Shown: positions 45,632-54,884 of the stretch, piece after piece | Layout: every line of letters starts with the position of its first letter | How positions within the stretch are numbered: the first letter of the stretch is position 1 | Origin: Agrostemma githago | Lineage: Eukaryota; Streptophyta; Magnoliopsida; Caryophyllales; Caryophyllaceae | Reading direction: 5' to 3' | NCBI GenBank assembly: GCA_958450325.1 | Contig: OY288243.1 | Location: 56,814,378 to 56,878,377, forward strand | DNA: 64,000 bases | Made by a program: the position numbers and the translations under genes | Notes under the pieces: model-generated | Databases searched by the model: none | What the model was told of the DNA's origin: nothing | What the model saw: the letters and a program-made list of their open reading frames with translations, nothing else

Positions 45632-46002
45632 CATTATCAAGGATGATTCTATGCATGCAAACATTTGGGCTAATGCATTGAAGGTCGTCAATACTATACC
45701 CAATGGCCTTTCTATGTTTCCTCAAAACTTTTAAAAGCTTTTCCAATTGAGGGTCATCAAGTGTAGCATTGACAATGTCGGGATAGTTAGTTACTTCTAC
45801 GAAAGCATACTTGAGGGAAGAGGGGAGTGACTTGAGTTCAAGATTGAGAATAGAGGAAAAACCATACTTTTGCCCACAAGAAGTGGTTCTGCCTTGCTGT
45901 CATGCATCATCTCCTCATCAAGTGGTGAGGGATCAAGTAGTCCCTCTTCTTTATCCTTGTTTTCATCTATCAAGCTATACTCAACCAAACTATCAATAAC
46001 TT
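45632..46002 (-). pseudogene. Protease-RT linker of element C
   Basis: Minus frame VIDSLVEYSLIDENKDKEEG... matches FIDSLVEYSLIDDEKEEE of element B. It runs from the copia insertion at 46002 to the element B insertion at 45632, ending near MHRII, where the RT N-terminus resumes at 23655. Frame breaks occur near 45830 and 45640. Confidence 0.7.
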
Positions 46003-46215
46003 TATTATAATTTCGATATGGGAAGATTGTTGTATTATTATTCATTCCAAAACTTTACTATCCTTACAATATGTGCAAACATATATATATAGCAAACTAT
46101 ACAAAGTATATACGGAAATGATTTACAACAGCTATATAATCAATTATGAGATGGGTAATTGATTTGTTGCCTTCCTTTGGTGATTACGTATAACGGCTAG
46201 TAATCCATGTTATTA
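46003..46215 (-). repeat. 3' LTR of the copia element
   Basis: 213 bp. Plus-strand ends TATTATAATTTCG and CCATGTTATTA. A TATA-like run (TATATATATA) lies at 46080-46094. Confidence 0.9.
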
Positions 46216-46226
46216 CCCCCCCTCAA
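46216..46226 (-). other. Polypurine tract of the copia element
   Basis: On the minus strand CAACTTGAGGGGGGG abuts the LTR start TAATAACATGG. Confidence 0.85.
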
Positions 46227-49200
46227 GTTGGAGTGTGGAGGTTCGAGACGCCCAACTTGGATAAGAGAGTATCGAATGGGATACGCCCAAGAGCTTTAGT
46301 GAAGATGTCGGCCAATTGTTGCTTAGTGTGGACGTAGCTTGTAGTAATTGTGCCTTTTAGAATTTCATCCCGAATAAAATGACAATCAACTTCGATGTGT
46401 TTTGTACGCTCGTGGAATACCGGATTGCGCGTAATATAGAGAGCTGATTGACTATCGCTGAATAATTTGATAGGTGACTTGTGATAAATACCGAGAAAGG
46501 AAAGAAGGCTTTTCAGCCATAGGAGTTCGCAGGTGGTATAAGCCATGGCTCGATATTCGGCTTCGGCAGAGGAACGGGAAACAGTAGTCTGTTTTTTCGT
46601 TTTCCAGGAGATCGGGGAGTTACCCAAGAAAACTAAGTAGGCCGTAAGGGAACGACGGCTAATGGGACAACTGGCCCAATCAGCGTCGCAATATGCTTGT
46701 AGGCATAACTCGGTGTCTGTTCGGAGGAGAATACCCTGACCAGGCCTATTCTTTATATAGCGGACTACTTGAAGAGCGGCTTTCCAATGATCGTCAGTAG
46801 GCGCATGCATAAATTGTGCGAGAGTATGAACCGAATATATGAGTTCGGGTCGAGTGATGGTGAGATATACCAGACGACCAACTAATCGTCGATATGGTTG
46901 AGGATCAGGTAGAGCGGGTGCTTGCGAGAGTGCCAGGCGATGATTAGGTTCCATGGGTACCGAGCTAGGTCGGGATCCAAGTAGGCCTGTTTCACTGAGT
47001 ATATCCAATGCATATTTTCGTTGAGAAATAAAGATTCCGGATGCATTGCGAGCTATTTCGAGCCCTAAGAAGTACTTTAAAGTACCCAAATCTTTCATAT
47101 GAAAGCAAGTGCTAAGATATTCTTTAAACCGTGTGATTTTGGATGTGTCGTTCCCGCAAATAACCAAATCATCGACATAGATGAGGACATGAACTTCAGA
47201 CGTCGGAGTGATAAACGAAAAAAGGGAGTGGTCTAAGGTACATTGTGTGAATCCGTAGCGAAGAAGGGCGGAGGCGAGTTTAGCATACCAGCAGCGAGGT
47301 GCCTGTTTTAGGCCATAGAGAGACTTCTGCAAGCGACAAACTTTACCTTCATTATTTCGTTGGAATCCAGGTGGGAGTTTCATGTAAACTTCTTCGTGGA
47401 GATCACCATGCAAAAAAGCGTTATGAACGTCCATTTGATGTATAATCCACTTCTTAGCCGCTGCAATTGCTAGAAGAGTGCGAACAGTGACAAGCTTAAT
47501 TGTCGGAGCAAATGTTTCATTATAATCAACTTCTTCAATTTGTCGATTACCCATAACAACTAGTCGGGCCTTGTATCGTTCGATGCTGCCGTCGGCATTG
47601 TATTTGATTTTATAAACCCATTTGCAACCGATTGCCTTTTTGTCCGAGGGAAGAGATTCAAGAGTCCAGGTGCCATTGGCTTCGAGAGCGTCAATTTCAA
47701 GTTTCATCGCGGTTCGCCATTCGGGTACCTGCATAGCTTCGTTAAAATGACGAGGCTCGTGACCCTTAGTCACGGCCGATAAGAAAATCCGATGGTTAGG
47801 AGAAAAATTGCTACAATCTACGTAATGAGAAATAGGAAACTTGGTACCTGAGGATGATGGTGATGCGGTGAGAGCATGAAGTGAGGGACGAGCTGTTTGT
47901 AATGCAAAACCGTTGAGTCGAGTATTAGGAATTTTCGTTCGATGGCCCTTGCCCAAAGGCTCAGTTGGTGGAGTAGGGTTAAGAGTCGTGGCTTGGTCCG
48001 GCTCGGTTGGCGGAGTAAGTTGAGGAGGCGTGGGTTGGTCCGTGCGGGGAGATGGTGGGCTAGGTGGGGTCGTAGGAGTCGAGTCAAGGGTGGTCGTGTG
48101 GGTAGTAGTCAAAGTGGGGGTGAGAGTCAGTGAATCTATAGGGGTTAACTGGTCTTCGGAAAAATCATCTCGAGTTTCAGTGACATTAATAGCGTTAAAA
48201 GGGAAGTCATTTTCAATAAAAACAACATCGCGAGAGGTAAAATAATCTCCAGTATTTAAATCGTAAACTTTCCAAGCCTTTTTACCAAATGGATATCCCA
48301 AAAAAATGCATTTGCGGCTACGACTGGCAAATTTGTCACGTGAGCGATTAATACTTTTTGCATAACAAAGACAACCAAAAATGCGTATATTGTCCATAGG
48401 CGGTGGTTTATTAAAAAGCATTTCATATGGAGTTTTTCCGTTGAGTAAAGTAGTAGGGGTTCGATTAATTAGATAAACTGCGCTCAAGACACATTCACCC
48501 CAAAAGAAAATAGGTAGACTAGCCTGAAATAAAAGAGCTCGGGCAACATTTAGTATGTGACGATGTTTACGTTCGACTCGGGCATTTTGTTGGGGGGTGT
48601 CAATGGTCGACGTTTGATGAATCATGCCATTAGTAGTGAAATATGTGTCGAGACATGAAAATTCATTTCCGTTGTCGCTACGTAAAATTTTAACCTTTTT
48701 GTTAAATTGGCGATCCACCATGGCAAAAAAATTTAAAAGAGTTTGACGGGTGTCACTTTTATAGCGAAGTAAATAAACCCAAGTTGCGCGAGAAAAATCG
48801 TCGACAATGGTTAGAAAAAATTTGGAACCACAAGACCCGTTCGGGGAGTAAGGCCCCAATAAATCGCAATGAATTAAATCAAAAATATTGTCCGCTTTAT
48901 TAGTACTTAAAGAAAATTGTTCGCGAGAGTGTTTTGCACGAAGACAAATATCACAATGTTTGCTATTAAAAGAAGTACCGTTTTTAAACGATTTATTTAA
49001 AATAGGAAGAAAACGGGAAATACTAGAAGATGGGTGTCCCAACCTCCGGTGCCACAGTTCGTCTGTGTGTGAAGTTCCCACCATAAAAACTCGTGCCTCG
49101 TCGGTTCGTACACTTTTCAAATAATAAAGTCCCTCACTTTGTTCACCCGCACCAATCACCGTCCTCAAGATACGGTCCTGAACCAAACACAACTTGTGAG

Positions 49201-49762
49201 AAAATTGAATGGTGAGAGTGTGATCAAGTAAAAGACTAGAAACGGACAGTAAATGGCAATGAAGATTAGGTGCATATAAGACATTTTTTAAAATAAAGCG
49301 AGAAGATAAAGCGATGTCACCACTTTTAGTTGCAATCGTAAGATCTCCATTAGGAAGACCAACGGATATAGGAGGGATGTCACGAATATTAGTAAAATGA
49401 GATAAACATCCCGACATATGATTTGAGGCGCCAGTGTCAATAATCCAAGAGGAAGAAATATTACCATTAAGGCGATCGGTGTCGGTGGAGGTAGCTTTGC
49501 GTGCTTGCCATTGTCGGGTGAATTCATCCAATTCGGTAGCGCTAAGAGCATTCAGATCAATTTTGTCGAAAGCCGGTGGAGGGAGATGATCATTGGTCAT
49601 GACCATATTAGCACGGGCAGAAGTGGGTTTATGGTCGGACCCCGATGCGTGACGGCGAGGATCGGGAACAATGACAGGTTTCCCGTAATTGCTATTATCA
49701 TTACTAATATAAATACGGTCCCGAGGCCTATTACCCCACCATTCGGGAAAATATCCCGTCAC
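46223..49762 (-). CDS. pol: Copia pol: protease, integrase, reverse transcriptase, RNase H
   Basis: 1179 open codons. Order is protease-integrase-RT-RNase H, which defines copia. Protease: WIIDTGASNHMSG at about residues 107-119. GAG-pre-integrase: ELWHRRLGHPSSS. Integrase core: IHCDLLGPY, VDDFSRATWVYLL, ILRSDNGNEFS and the Glu block QQNARVERKHRHILN. RT: HQMDVHNAFLHGDLHEEVYM, LYGLKQAPRCWYAKL and the catalytic LIYVDDLVICG with both Asp. RNase H: AYCDADWASCP, TVSRSSAEAEYRAMA and LFSDSQSALYI. All expected catalytic residues are present. The frame is really open farther upstream through the gag zinc knuckle (CLACNRSGHTVKSC, about 49814-49773), so the listed start is not a true initiation site; pol is expected to be made as a Gag-Pol fusion. 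Confidence 0.92.
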   Translation of the reverse strand: MTGYFPEWWGNRPRDRIYISNDNSNYGKPVIVPDPRRHASGSDHKPTSARANMVMTNDHLPPPAFDKIDLNALSATELDEFTRQWQARKATSTDTDRLNGNISSSWIIDTGASNHMSGCLSHFTNIRDIPPISVGLPNGDLTIATKSGDIALSSRFILKNVLYAPNLHCHLLSVSSLLLDHTLTIQFSHKLCLVQDRILRTVIGAGEQSEGLYYLKSVRTDEARVFMVGTSHTDELWHRRLGHPSSSISRFLPILNKSFKNGTSFNSKHCDICLRAKHSREQFSLSTNKADNIFDLIHCDLLGPYSPNGSCGSKFFLTIVDDFSRATWVYLLRYKSDTRQTLLNFFAMVDRQFNKKVKILRSDNGNEFSCLDTYFTTNGMIHQTSTIDTPQQNARVERKHRHILNVARALLFQASLPIFFWGECVLSAVYLINRTPTTLLNGKTPYEMLFNKPPPMDNIRIFGCLCYAKSINRSRDKFASRSRKCIFLGYPFGKKAWKVYDLNTGDYFTSRDVVFIENDFPFNAINVTETRDDFSEDQLTPIDSLTLTPTLTTTHTTTLDSTPTTPPSPPSPRTDQPTPPQLTPPTEPDQATTLNPTPPTEPLGKGHRTKIPNTRLNGFALQTARPSLHALTASPSSSGTKFPISHYVDCSNFSPNHRIFLSAVTKGHEPRHFNEAMQVPEWRTAMKLEIDALEANGTWTLESLPSDKKAIGCKWVYKIKYNADGSIERYKARLVVMGNRQIEEVDYNETFAPTIKLVTVRTLLAIAAAKKWIIHQMDVHNAFLHGDLHEEVYMKLPPGFQRNNEGKVCRLQKSLYGLKQAPRCWYAKLASALLRYGFTQCTLDHSLFSFITPTSEVHVLIYVDDLVICGNDTSKITRFKEYLSTCFHMKDLGTLKYFLGLEIARNASGIFISQRKYALDILSETGLLGSRPSSVPMEPNHRLALSQAPALPDPQPYRRLVGRLVYLTITRPELIYSVHTLAQFMHAPTDDHWKAALQVVRYIKNRPGQGILLRTDTELCLQAYCDADWASCPISRRSLTAYLVFLGNSPISWKTKKQTTVSRSSAEAEYRAMAYTTCELLWLKSLLSFLGIYHKSPIKLFSDSQSALYITRNPVFHERTKHIEVDCHFIRDEILKGTITTSYVHTKQQLADIFTKALGRIPFDTLLSKLGVSNLHTPT

Positions 49763-49833
49763 ACGGAAACAAGATTTAACTGTGTGACCACTACGATTGC
49801 AAGCAAGACAATGAGGTCGAGTGTCGGAAGAGT

Positions 49834-50670
49834 CTATTTTATCGAACCGGGGTGTTTTATGGTCGGTGCTATAGTCACGAGTCCCTCCCCCCTTAGAATA
49901 GCGAGGACCATTATGAACACGAGCAGCGAAATCATAGGGTCAGGTCGAGGGTCGGTTTTGGTATTCGTAAACATGTGTACTCCTTCTTCCTGAATAAGTT
50001 TGTTATAGACAATATTAAAAGAAGGTAGAGGATCTGTACCGAGAATCTGAGACCGAGCGATAGCAAAGCGAGAGTCAAGACCCATAAGAAAATCACGGAC
50101 TTGATCTTTGGCACGACGGGTTTCATAAATATTGACCAAGTCACAGGAATTGGATGTGCACTTACCGGTGGGCAGAGCATCGCATTCATTAAGATCGTCC
50201 CAAAGTTTCTTAAGACGACCATAGTAAGCGGAGATGGACTCGGTGGGGCCTTGTTTGCATGCGATAATATCAGCTTTTAATTGGTAAATTCGAGCATCGT
50301 TTCCACTGGAGTACCTTTGTTTTATATCGTCCCAAATCTGTTTAGCTTCGTCACGAACCGAGATGGTGGAACGAAGATTGCTAACAATAGTGTTAAAAAT
50401 CCAAGATCCCACCATAGCATTAGATGCATACCAGTGTTCGATTTCGGTGGCAAACGAGGTCGGTTTCGGAATGGTGCCATCAATATAGCCGAGTTTGCTT
50501 TTGGCACGAAGGGCAAGGCGGAATGCTTGAGCCCATGCCTCGTAGTTAGTGCCATCGAAATGGACTTGAGATATATTGGCACCAGGATTGTCGATCGAGA
50601 AAGAAGGGTGAGAAGAATTTTTCGAGGTATCGATTTTCGAATTATCGTCGGCACCTGTCATGGTTGACAA
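49834..50670 (-). CDS. gag: Copia gag (one frameshift near its end)
   Basis: 278 codons starting MTGADDNSKIDTSKNS. Contains the copia gag core: VHFDGTNYEAWAQAFRLALR, GYIDGTIPKP, WYASNAMVGSWIFNTI, IWDDIKQRYSSGNDARIYQL and DQVRDFLMGLDSRFAIARSQ. After DPRPDP near 49940 the frame is lost by what looks like one missing C in a short C run; from there the meaningful frame is that of pol, which carries the zinc knuckle. Without this indel gag and pol would be one reading frame. Gag forms the particle that packages the element RNA. Confidence 0.88.
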   Translation of the reverse strand: MSTMTGADDNSKIDTSKNSSHPSFSIDNPGANISQVHFDGTNYEAWAQAFRLALRAKSKLGYIDGTIPKPTSFATEIEHWYASNAMVGSWIFNTIVSNLRSTISVRDEAKQIWDDIKQRYSSGNDARIYQLKADIIACKQGPTESISAYYGRLKKLWDDLNECDALPTGKCTSNSCDLVNIYETRRAKDQVRDFLMGLDSRFAIARSQILGTDPLPSFNIVYNKLIQEEGVHMFTNTKTDPRPDPMISLLVFIMVLAILRGEGLVTIAPTIKHPGSIK

Positions 50671-50756
50671 TACGAGAGGGAGGAAAAAATGAAAAAAAAT
50701 GTAATTTGCTCGTGGAGAAAGGAAATTGTAATGAAATTTGAAAAAATAGCCTTAAG

Positions 50757-50768
50757 GCTCTGATACCA
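50757..50768 (-). other. Primer binding site for initiator tRNA-Met
   Basis: Minus strand TGGTATCAGAGC directly after the 5' LTR, the standard copia primer site. Confidence 0.92.
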
Positions 50769-50979
50769 TATTATAATTTCGATATGGGAAGATTGTTGTA
50801 TTATTATTCATTCCAAAACTCTACTATCCTTACAATATGTGCAAACATATATATAGCAAACTATACAAATTATATACGGAAATGATTTACAACAGCTATA
50901 TAATCAATTATGAGATGGGTAATTGATTTGTTGCCTTCCTTTGGTGATTACGTATAACGGCTAGTAATCCATGTTATTA
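50769..50979 (-). repeat. 5' LTR of the copia element
   Basis: 211 bp, same ends as the 3' LTR. Differs from it by T/C near 50821, G/T near 50867 and one missing AT in the AT run. Confidence 0.9.
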
Positions 50980-50984
50980 AACTT

Positions 50985-53205
50985 CAAGGGAGTATAATTG
51001 TTCTACCATGGGTTCCCTATCAAAAACTTTACCGACTCGTTCCCTATGTTGAATGACATCTTCCCATTCTTAACATTTATAATTGTGCCTACCCGACAAG
51101 GGCTACCGGGGTCATTCAATTTCTTGGGCATTTGGTTCATGAGAATGGCACTACATTAGGCCATTAAAGGAACACACTCTTTGTCCTCTATGGTCCGCTT
51201 CTTAGTCAACACATCTTTCAAGAATTTAGAATAAAGGGGCATTTAAGAAATTACCTCGGTGAAGGGCAAAACAACCTCTACCTTTTCAACATGTCCACAA
51301 ATCGGCTAAATTGGGCATTCTCCTTATGTGGCTTGGCTCTTTCCGGGAAAGGTAGTGGTGGCACATAAGCGAGAGGTGGTGTAATGTCAACTTCTTCTTC
51401 AATTACCTGTTCCGCCTCCTTCCTTCTAGCTTCCTTTAATTTTCTTTGCTCCTTTTCCTTCCTTTTAACTTCTCTTATTTCTCTTTTCTCCACCTCATTT
51501 TCAAGAATTTCGAACTCCGCTTGGATTCCCCGGTTTTGTTTGGGGAAATGGAAGTTTTGACTTGTGGTACACCTTGTTGCTTGTCATGAGTTGTGTTGCT
51601 CTTGATATTCAAATGTTTGTAAGGATCTTCAAATTCCTTACCGCCTCTAAATATTACGACATTGGCTTGTTGAGGAGGGTCTCTTAGGTTTCGTGGTTAC
51701 CCGGGAAATCCATGAGGTGGATGAACCTGTGCGGCTAAGGCTTTTAATCCTTCTTGAGATTCCCAAACTTTAAGCCTTGCCTTAGTATCCAAGTTCTCAT
51801 TCCATAGATACCCTAGAGCTTTTTGCATTTCATTTGTGTTATTGTCCCATTGACCACCTCCTTGATCATATTAGAAATTGCTTTATTTGTTGGCCATAAG
51901 ATTGAGGACGTTGATTAAACCCTTGGTTGCCTTGGTATTTATCTTGAAAACCATGATTATATCCTTGATTGTAGTTGCCTTCTTGTTGATTGGATTGGTT
52001 ATGATAATTGTTAGGACCATGAAAATTCTCACCTTATTTATTGAAACTATTTCTTTGATGAGAAGGTAGATATGAGGGCATCTTTGGAGGACATTGATTA
52101 AAGAGTATTTGTTGGCTTTGATTGATTGCATTGAATACGTGGCACCGGATTTTGGACATTTTGATTTCCATAAGAGAAATTAGGATGATACCTACTGCTG
52201 GCATTGTAATGAATAGAGAAGGGATCAAATTGAGGCCTTTGCCCATATGATTGAATATCTTGAACTTCATTTTGCTCCTCGAAATAAGTTTCTTCATTTG
52301 GAATGCAAGAACTAGAGTCATGGCCAAAGTTGCCAAAATGGTCACATTGAAGTTCCCATGTTTGCTCTTGTTTAGGTGGAGATGGTTGGCTTTTAGGAGG
52401 ATTACCTTAAACTTGATACATGTCCCTAGGGGTTGGTTTGGAATACATGGCATCCATCCTTTCGGTCAATTCTTCTAATTTCACTTCAATTTTCATTTCA
52501 TTTCTTTTTGAGGAACTCCCATTGACTTTCTTTCTTGAATCTCTTGATTGCCTTGTTCTAGAATCACTCATTGCCATTTTCTCGATGAGATTTTTAGGTG
52601 CCTCATCGGTCAAGGAAGAGAAATCTCTCCCGGCATCCGAATTGAGGTTTTCTTTAGTCCTCAAGGAAAGAGTGTTATAGAAGGTTTGGGTCATGAGCCA
52701 ATCGGGTATGCCGTGATGTGGGATTTTTTGAAGAAGGTCTCTAAATCTTTCCCAAGCTTCGCTTAGGCTTTCATATTCATTCGTTTGAACGTTTGAATCA
52801 CCATACTGTACTGACTGGTCTTCGAGGGAGAGGGTAATACTTTTCCAAGAACGCATTGGAGAGTTGAGCCCATGTAGTGAAGGTGTTGTCCGGATGGCCA
52901 TGTAACCATCGTCGGGCTCCATCTCTCAACATTTTGGGGAATAAGAGCCGGTGGAGTTGGCATGAAGATAGCCTATTTAGACGGGCCCCAACTAACTTTT
53001 CCTTAAACGATGCTATATGCTCTTGGGCATCCTCTTGAGAAAAACCATGGAATTTATTCTTGTTGAACCGCATTTATAAGAGAGACTTTGAGTTCATAAT
53101 CATCTGGGATCACCCCAAAGTCGACTGGAGAAAGAGTCTCTTCATGGGTGAGTAGAGAGTGGGATCCTAGAGTTGTCATTGGTTGAGGTGGTGGTTGAAT
53201 TGGAG
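50985..53205 (-). pseudogene. gag: Gag and start of pol, element C (broken)
   Basis: Minus strand. The gag core is at 53073-52750 (HGFSQEDAQEHIASFKEKL, ARRWLHGHPDNTFTTWAQL) and 52720-52440 (WERFRDLLQKIPHHGIPDWL, NLIEKMAMSDSR). The knuckle region is near 52340-52300 and the N/Q/F-rich tail is at 52250-51850. It continues to ERAKPHKENAQFSRFVDML (51350-51285) and the pre-protease. An internal deletion near 51085 joins PCRVG to VKNGKMSFNIGNESV, removing the roughly 90 codons with the DLGAS active site that element B keeps. Multiple shifts. The N-terminus is cut off at 53205. Confidence 0.75.
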
Positions 53206-53652
53206 TGTAATCCCCTAGAAATTCTAACGCAATACAGTAGCGGAAACACTATAGAGTTGAGATTAAAACACATTGACAAACTATATCTTATTAAAAGAAA
53301 TGGTAAGTCAATACAAAAGTCACTTTTTACAAAAGGGCTAAAAAAATTTATCCAAACGGGTTTATACAAACCATAAGTACACATGAATGAAGAAAGAGTA
53401 GGATCCACGCTACTCGCTACCTCACACCCAAAACCTAGCAGCAAATATCTGTCATGTTATAAACATAACATCCACATCTGTGGGGAGTAACTCGGACGTT
53501 CTGCCAGCCATATTATATCATATGGAAAATAATAGTATTATTATATCAAAATATTTAAAATGGAAAAACATTAAAACAATATAATAAAAATAAGTTTTCA
53601 GAGAAACTTAAAGCACTTGCCAACTTGCAAGTCAAAATCAATCGATAATAAT
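53206..53652. other. Unidentified sequence starting TGTAATCCCC
   Basis: Begins TGTAATCCCCTAG exactly where element C is cut. It could be the end of an LTR, but no partner copy or duplication is seen. No coding sequence is supported. Confidence 0.3.
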
Positions 53653-54760
53653 CACTACAAGGTAAAGTCACTTTAGAGTCAGAAGTTTTGGTAGCAAATC
53701 TTCAATATTTCGTAGCTAATTAGCTTAGAGACCGAATTTGCGACTAAATTTCATTAGTAGCTAAACACCTTGTCGCTAATTTAGCTACTGAATTAGCGAC
53801 CAAAATTAGCTATCAATTTAGCGAAGAAAGCGTGGTAGCAAATTTTGAGACAATAATAGAGACGAAAATTCGAGTAGCTACATTAGCGACCGCAAATTGT
53901 ATAGTAGCTAATTTAGGGACGAACTTAGAGACCGATTCAGTTGTAGCAAAATTAGCGACGCAATCTTTTGGTATCTAAAATGGCCACGAAAAAACAAGAA
54001 ATACATGTCATCCCTACCCCACCACATCACCTTTGCTTGCCCACCATACCACACTGAACCGCCTCTTGTATAGAAATTGATGATTTATGTTCGCAAGAGG
54101 AATTGAACCCATAACCTTCAAACACTTGACCAACATTCAAACCATTGGGCCACTTGAAGATTTACATTTACTAGGGCAATGAATGTATACTTAAAGGTAA
54201 AATTAATCATTAAAATGTGGATTGTAAGATATTTTTGTAATACTCCAGTAATAATATACATATATTATATCATAAGAAATATAAAAAATACATGATAGCA
54301 ACAACCGACAACTAATTTTAGCTACCAATTTATTTTCGTAGCTAAAAATTTAAATTAGATACTAAAATTGCTACTCACTTGGTTTCGTTTCTATAATAAC
54401 TACTACACTTATTTACGAATTTACTTTGTTCTCCTATATAAAAACTAAATACATTATTCGCAATTTTATGTCGATAAATATAGAGACGACTTTAGCTACT
54501 GACGTTTTTCCGTATCTAAAAACTTAAATTAGATACCAAATTTGCTATTGACTTTATTTAGTCTCTATAATAGCGACGTAATTAGCTACCACTATATTTT
54601 GATCTCTAAAATTGAGACTAAATATATTTATGTCTCAAAAGTAGTATCTAATTTATATATTTAGCGACTGAATTTTAGGCAGTTGCTAAATTATTATAAT
54701 AATATTCAAAAATGTCGTTATGGAAATGATAAGTGTAAAAGGGTAGACTTTCACTAGGAA
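53653..54760 (+). mobile_element. CACTA-like non-autonomous element, right end unclear
   Basis: Starts CACTACAAGGTAAAG at 53653 and carries many copies of the word TAGCTAATTTAGCGAC and variants at 53690-53985, with inverted-type copies (TTAGCTACCAATTT) at 54310-54690, as in CACTA subterminal regions. No right-hand TAGTG terminus is found, so it is truncated or mutated. No transposase. Confidence 0.5.
54099..54152 (-). other. tRNA-like pol III promoter remnant
   Basis: On the minus strand TGGCCCAATGG resembles an A box and, about 35 bp downstream, GGTTCAATTCC matches the B box consensus. No complete cloverleaf can be drawn by eye, so this is a tRNA-derived or SINE-like remnant, not a functional tRNA gene. 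Confidence 0.35.
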
Positions 54761-54884
54761 ATACTAAAAACTAGATTCAAGAACTTTAGTCTTAATACAT
54801 ATTGGACTTTAGTCTCTAATTTGGCAACTCAACCATATATATCAGGACTGCGTGCGGCGAGGTCCTGGTTTAAGTAGTGCACAT

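Larger units (their letters stand above)
46003..50979 (-). mobile_element. Ty1/copia retrotransposon, near-intact, minus strand
   Basis: 4977 bp, flanked by the 5 bp duplication AACTT (45998-46002, 50980-50984). LTRs of 213 and 211 bp are nearly identical (I count two or three substitutions and one 2 bp indel). Read on the minus strand the LTRs start TAATAACATGG and end TTATAATA, so the ends are TA...TA rather than TG...CA. An initiator tRNA-Met primer site follows the 5' LTR and a G-rich polypurine tract precedes the 3' LTR. Gag and pol are open apart from one frameshift. This is the youngest large insertion and sits in element C. Confidence 0.95.
20339..53205 (-). mobile_element. Athila element C, minus strand, split by two insertions
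   Basis: The oldest unit of the stack. In minus orientation gag lies at 53205-51540, the pre-protease and truncated protease at 51493-50985 and 46002-45960, the linker at 45960-45632, then RT/RNase H at 23655-22430, integrase at 22430-21080 and the post-pol array at 20700-20345. The pieces join in register across a copia insertion (AACTT duplicated at 45998-46002 and 50980-50984) and the element B insertion (ATCAT at 23656-23660 and 45627-45631). Its own LTRs are missing: it is cut at 53205/53206 and 20338/20339, in both cases against sequence starting TGTA. Confidence 0.85.

Noticed and set aside
47942..48245. Plus-strand frames rich in Gly/Val/Arg inside the copia pol
   Set aside because: They are the antisense of the Pro/Thr-rich linker of pol on the minus strand.
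53653..54875. TAGTG at 54872 as right end of the CACTA-like element
   Set aside because: Flanking triplets do not match and no TIR similarity precedes it.
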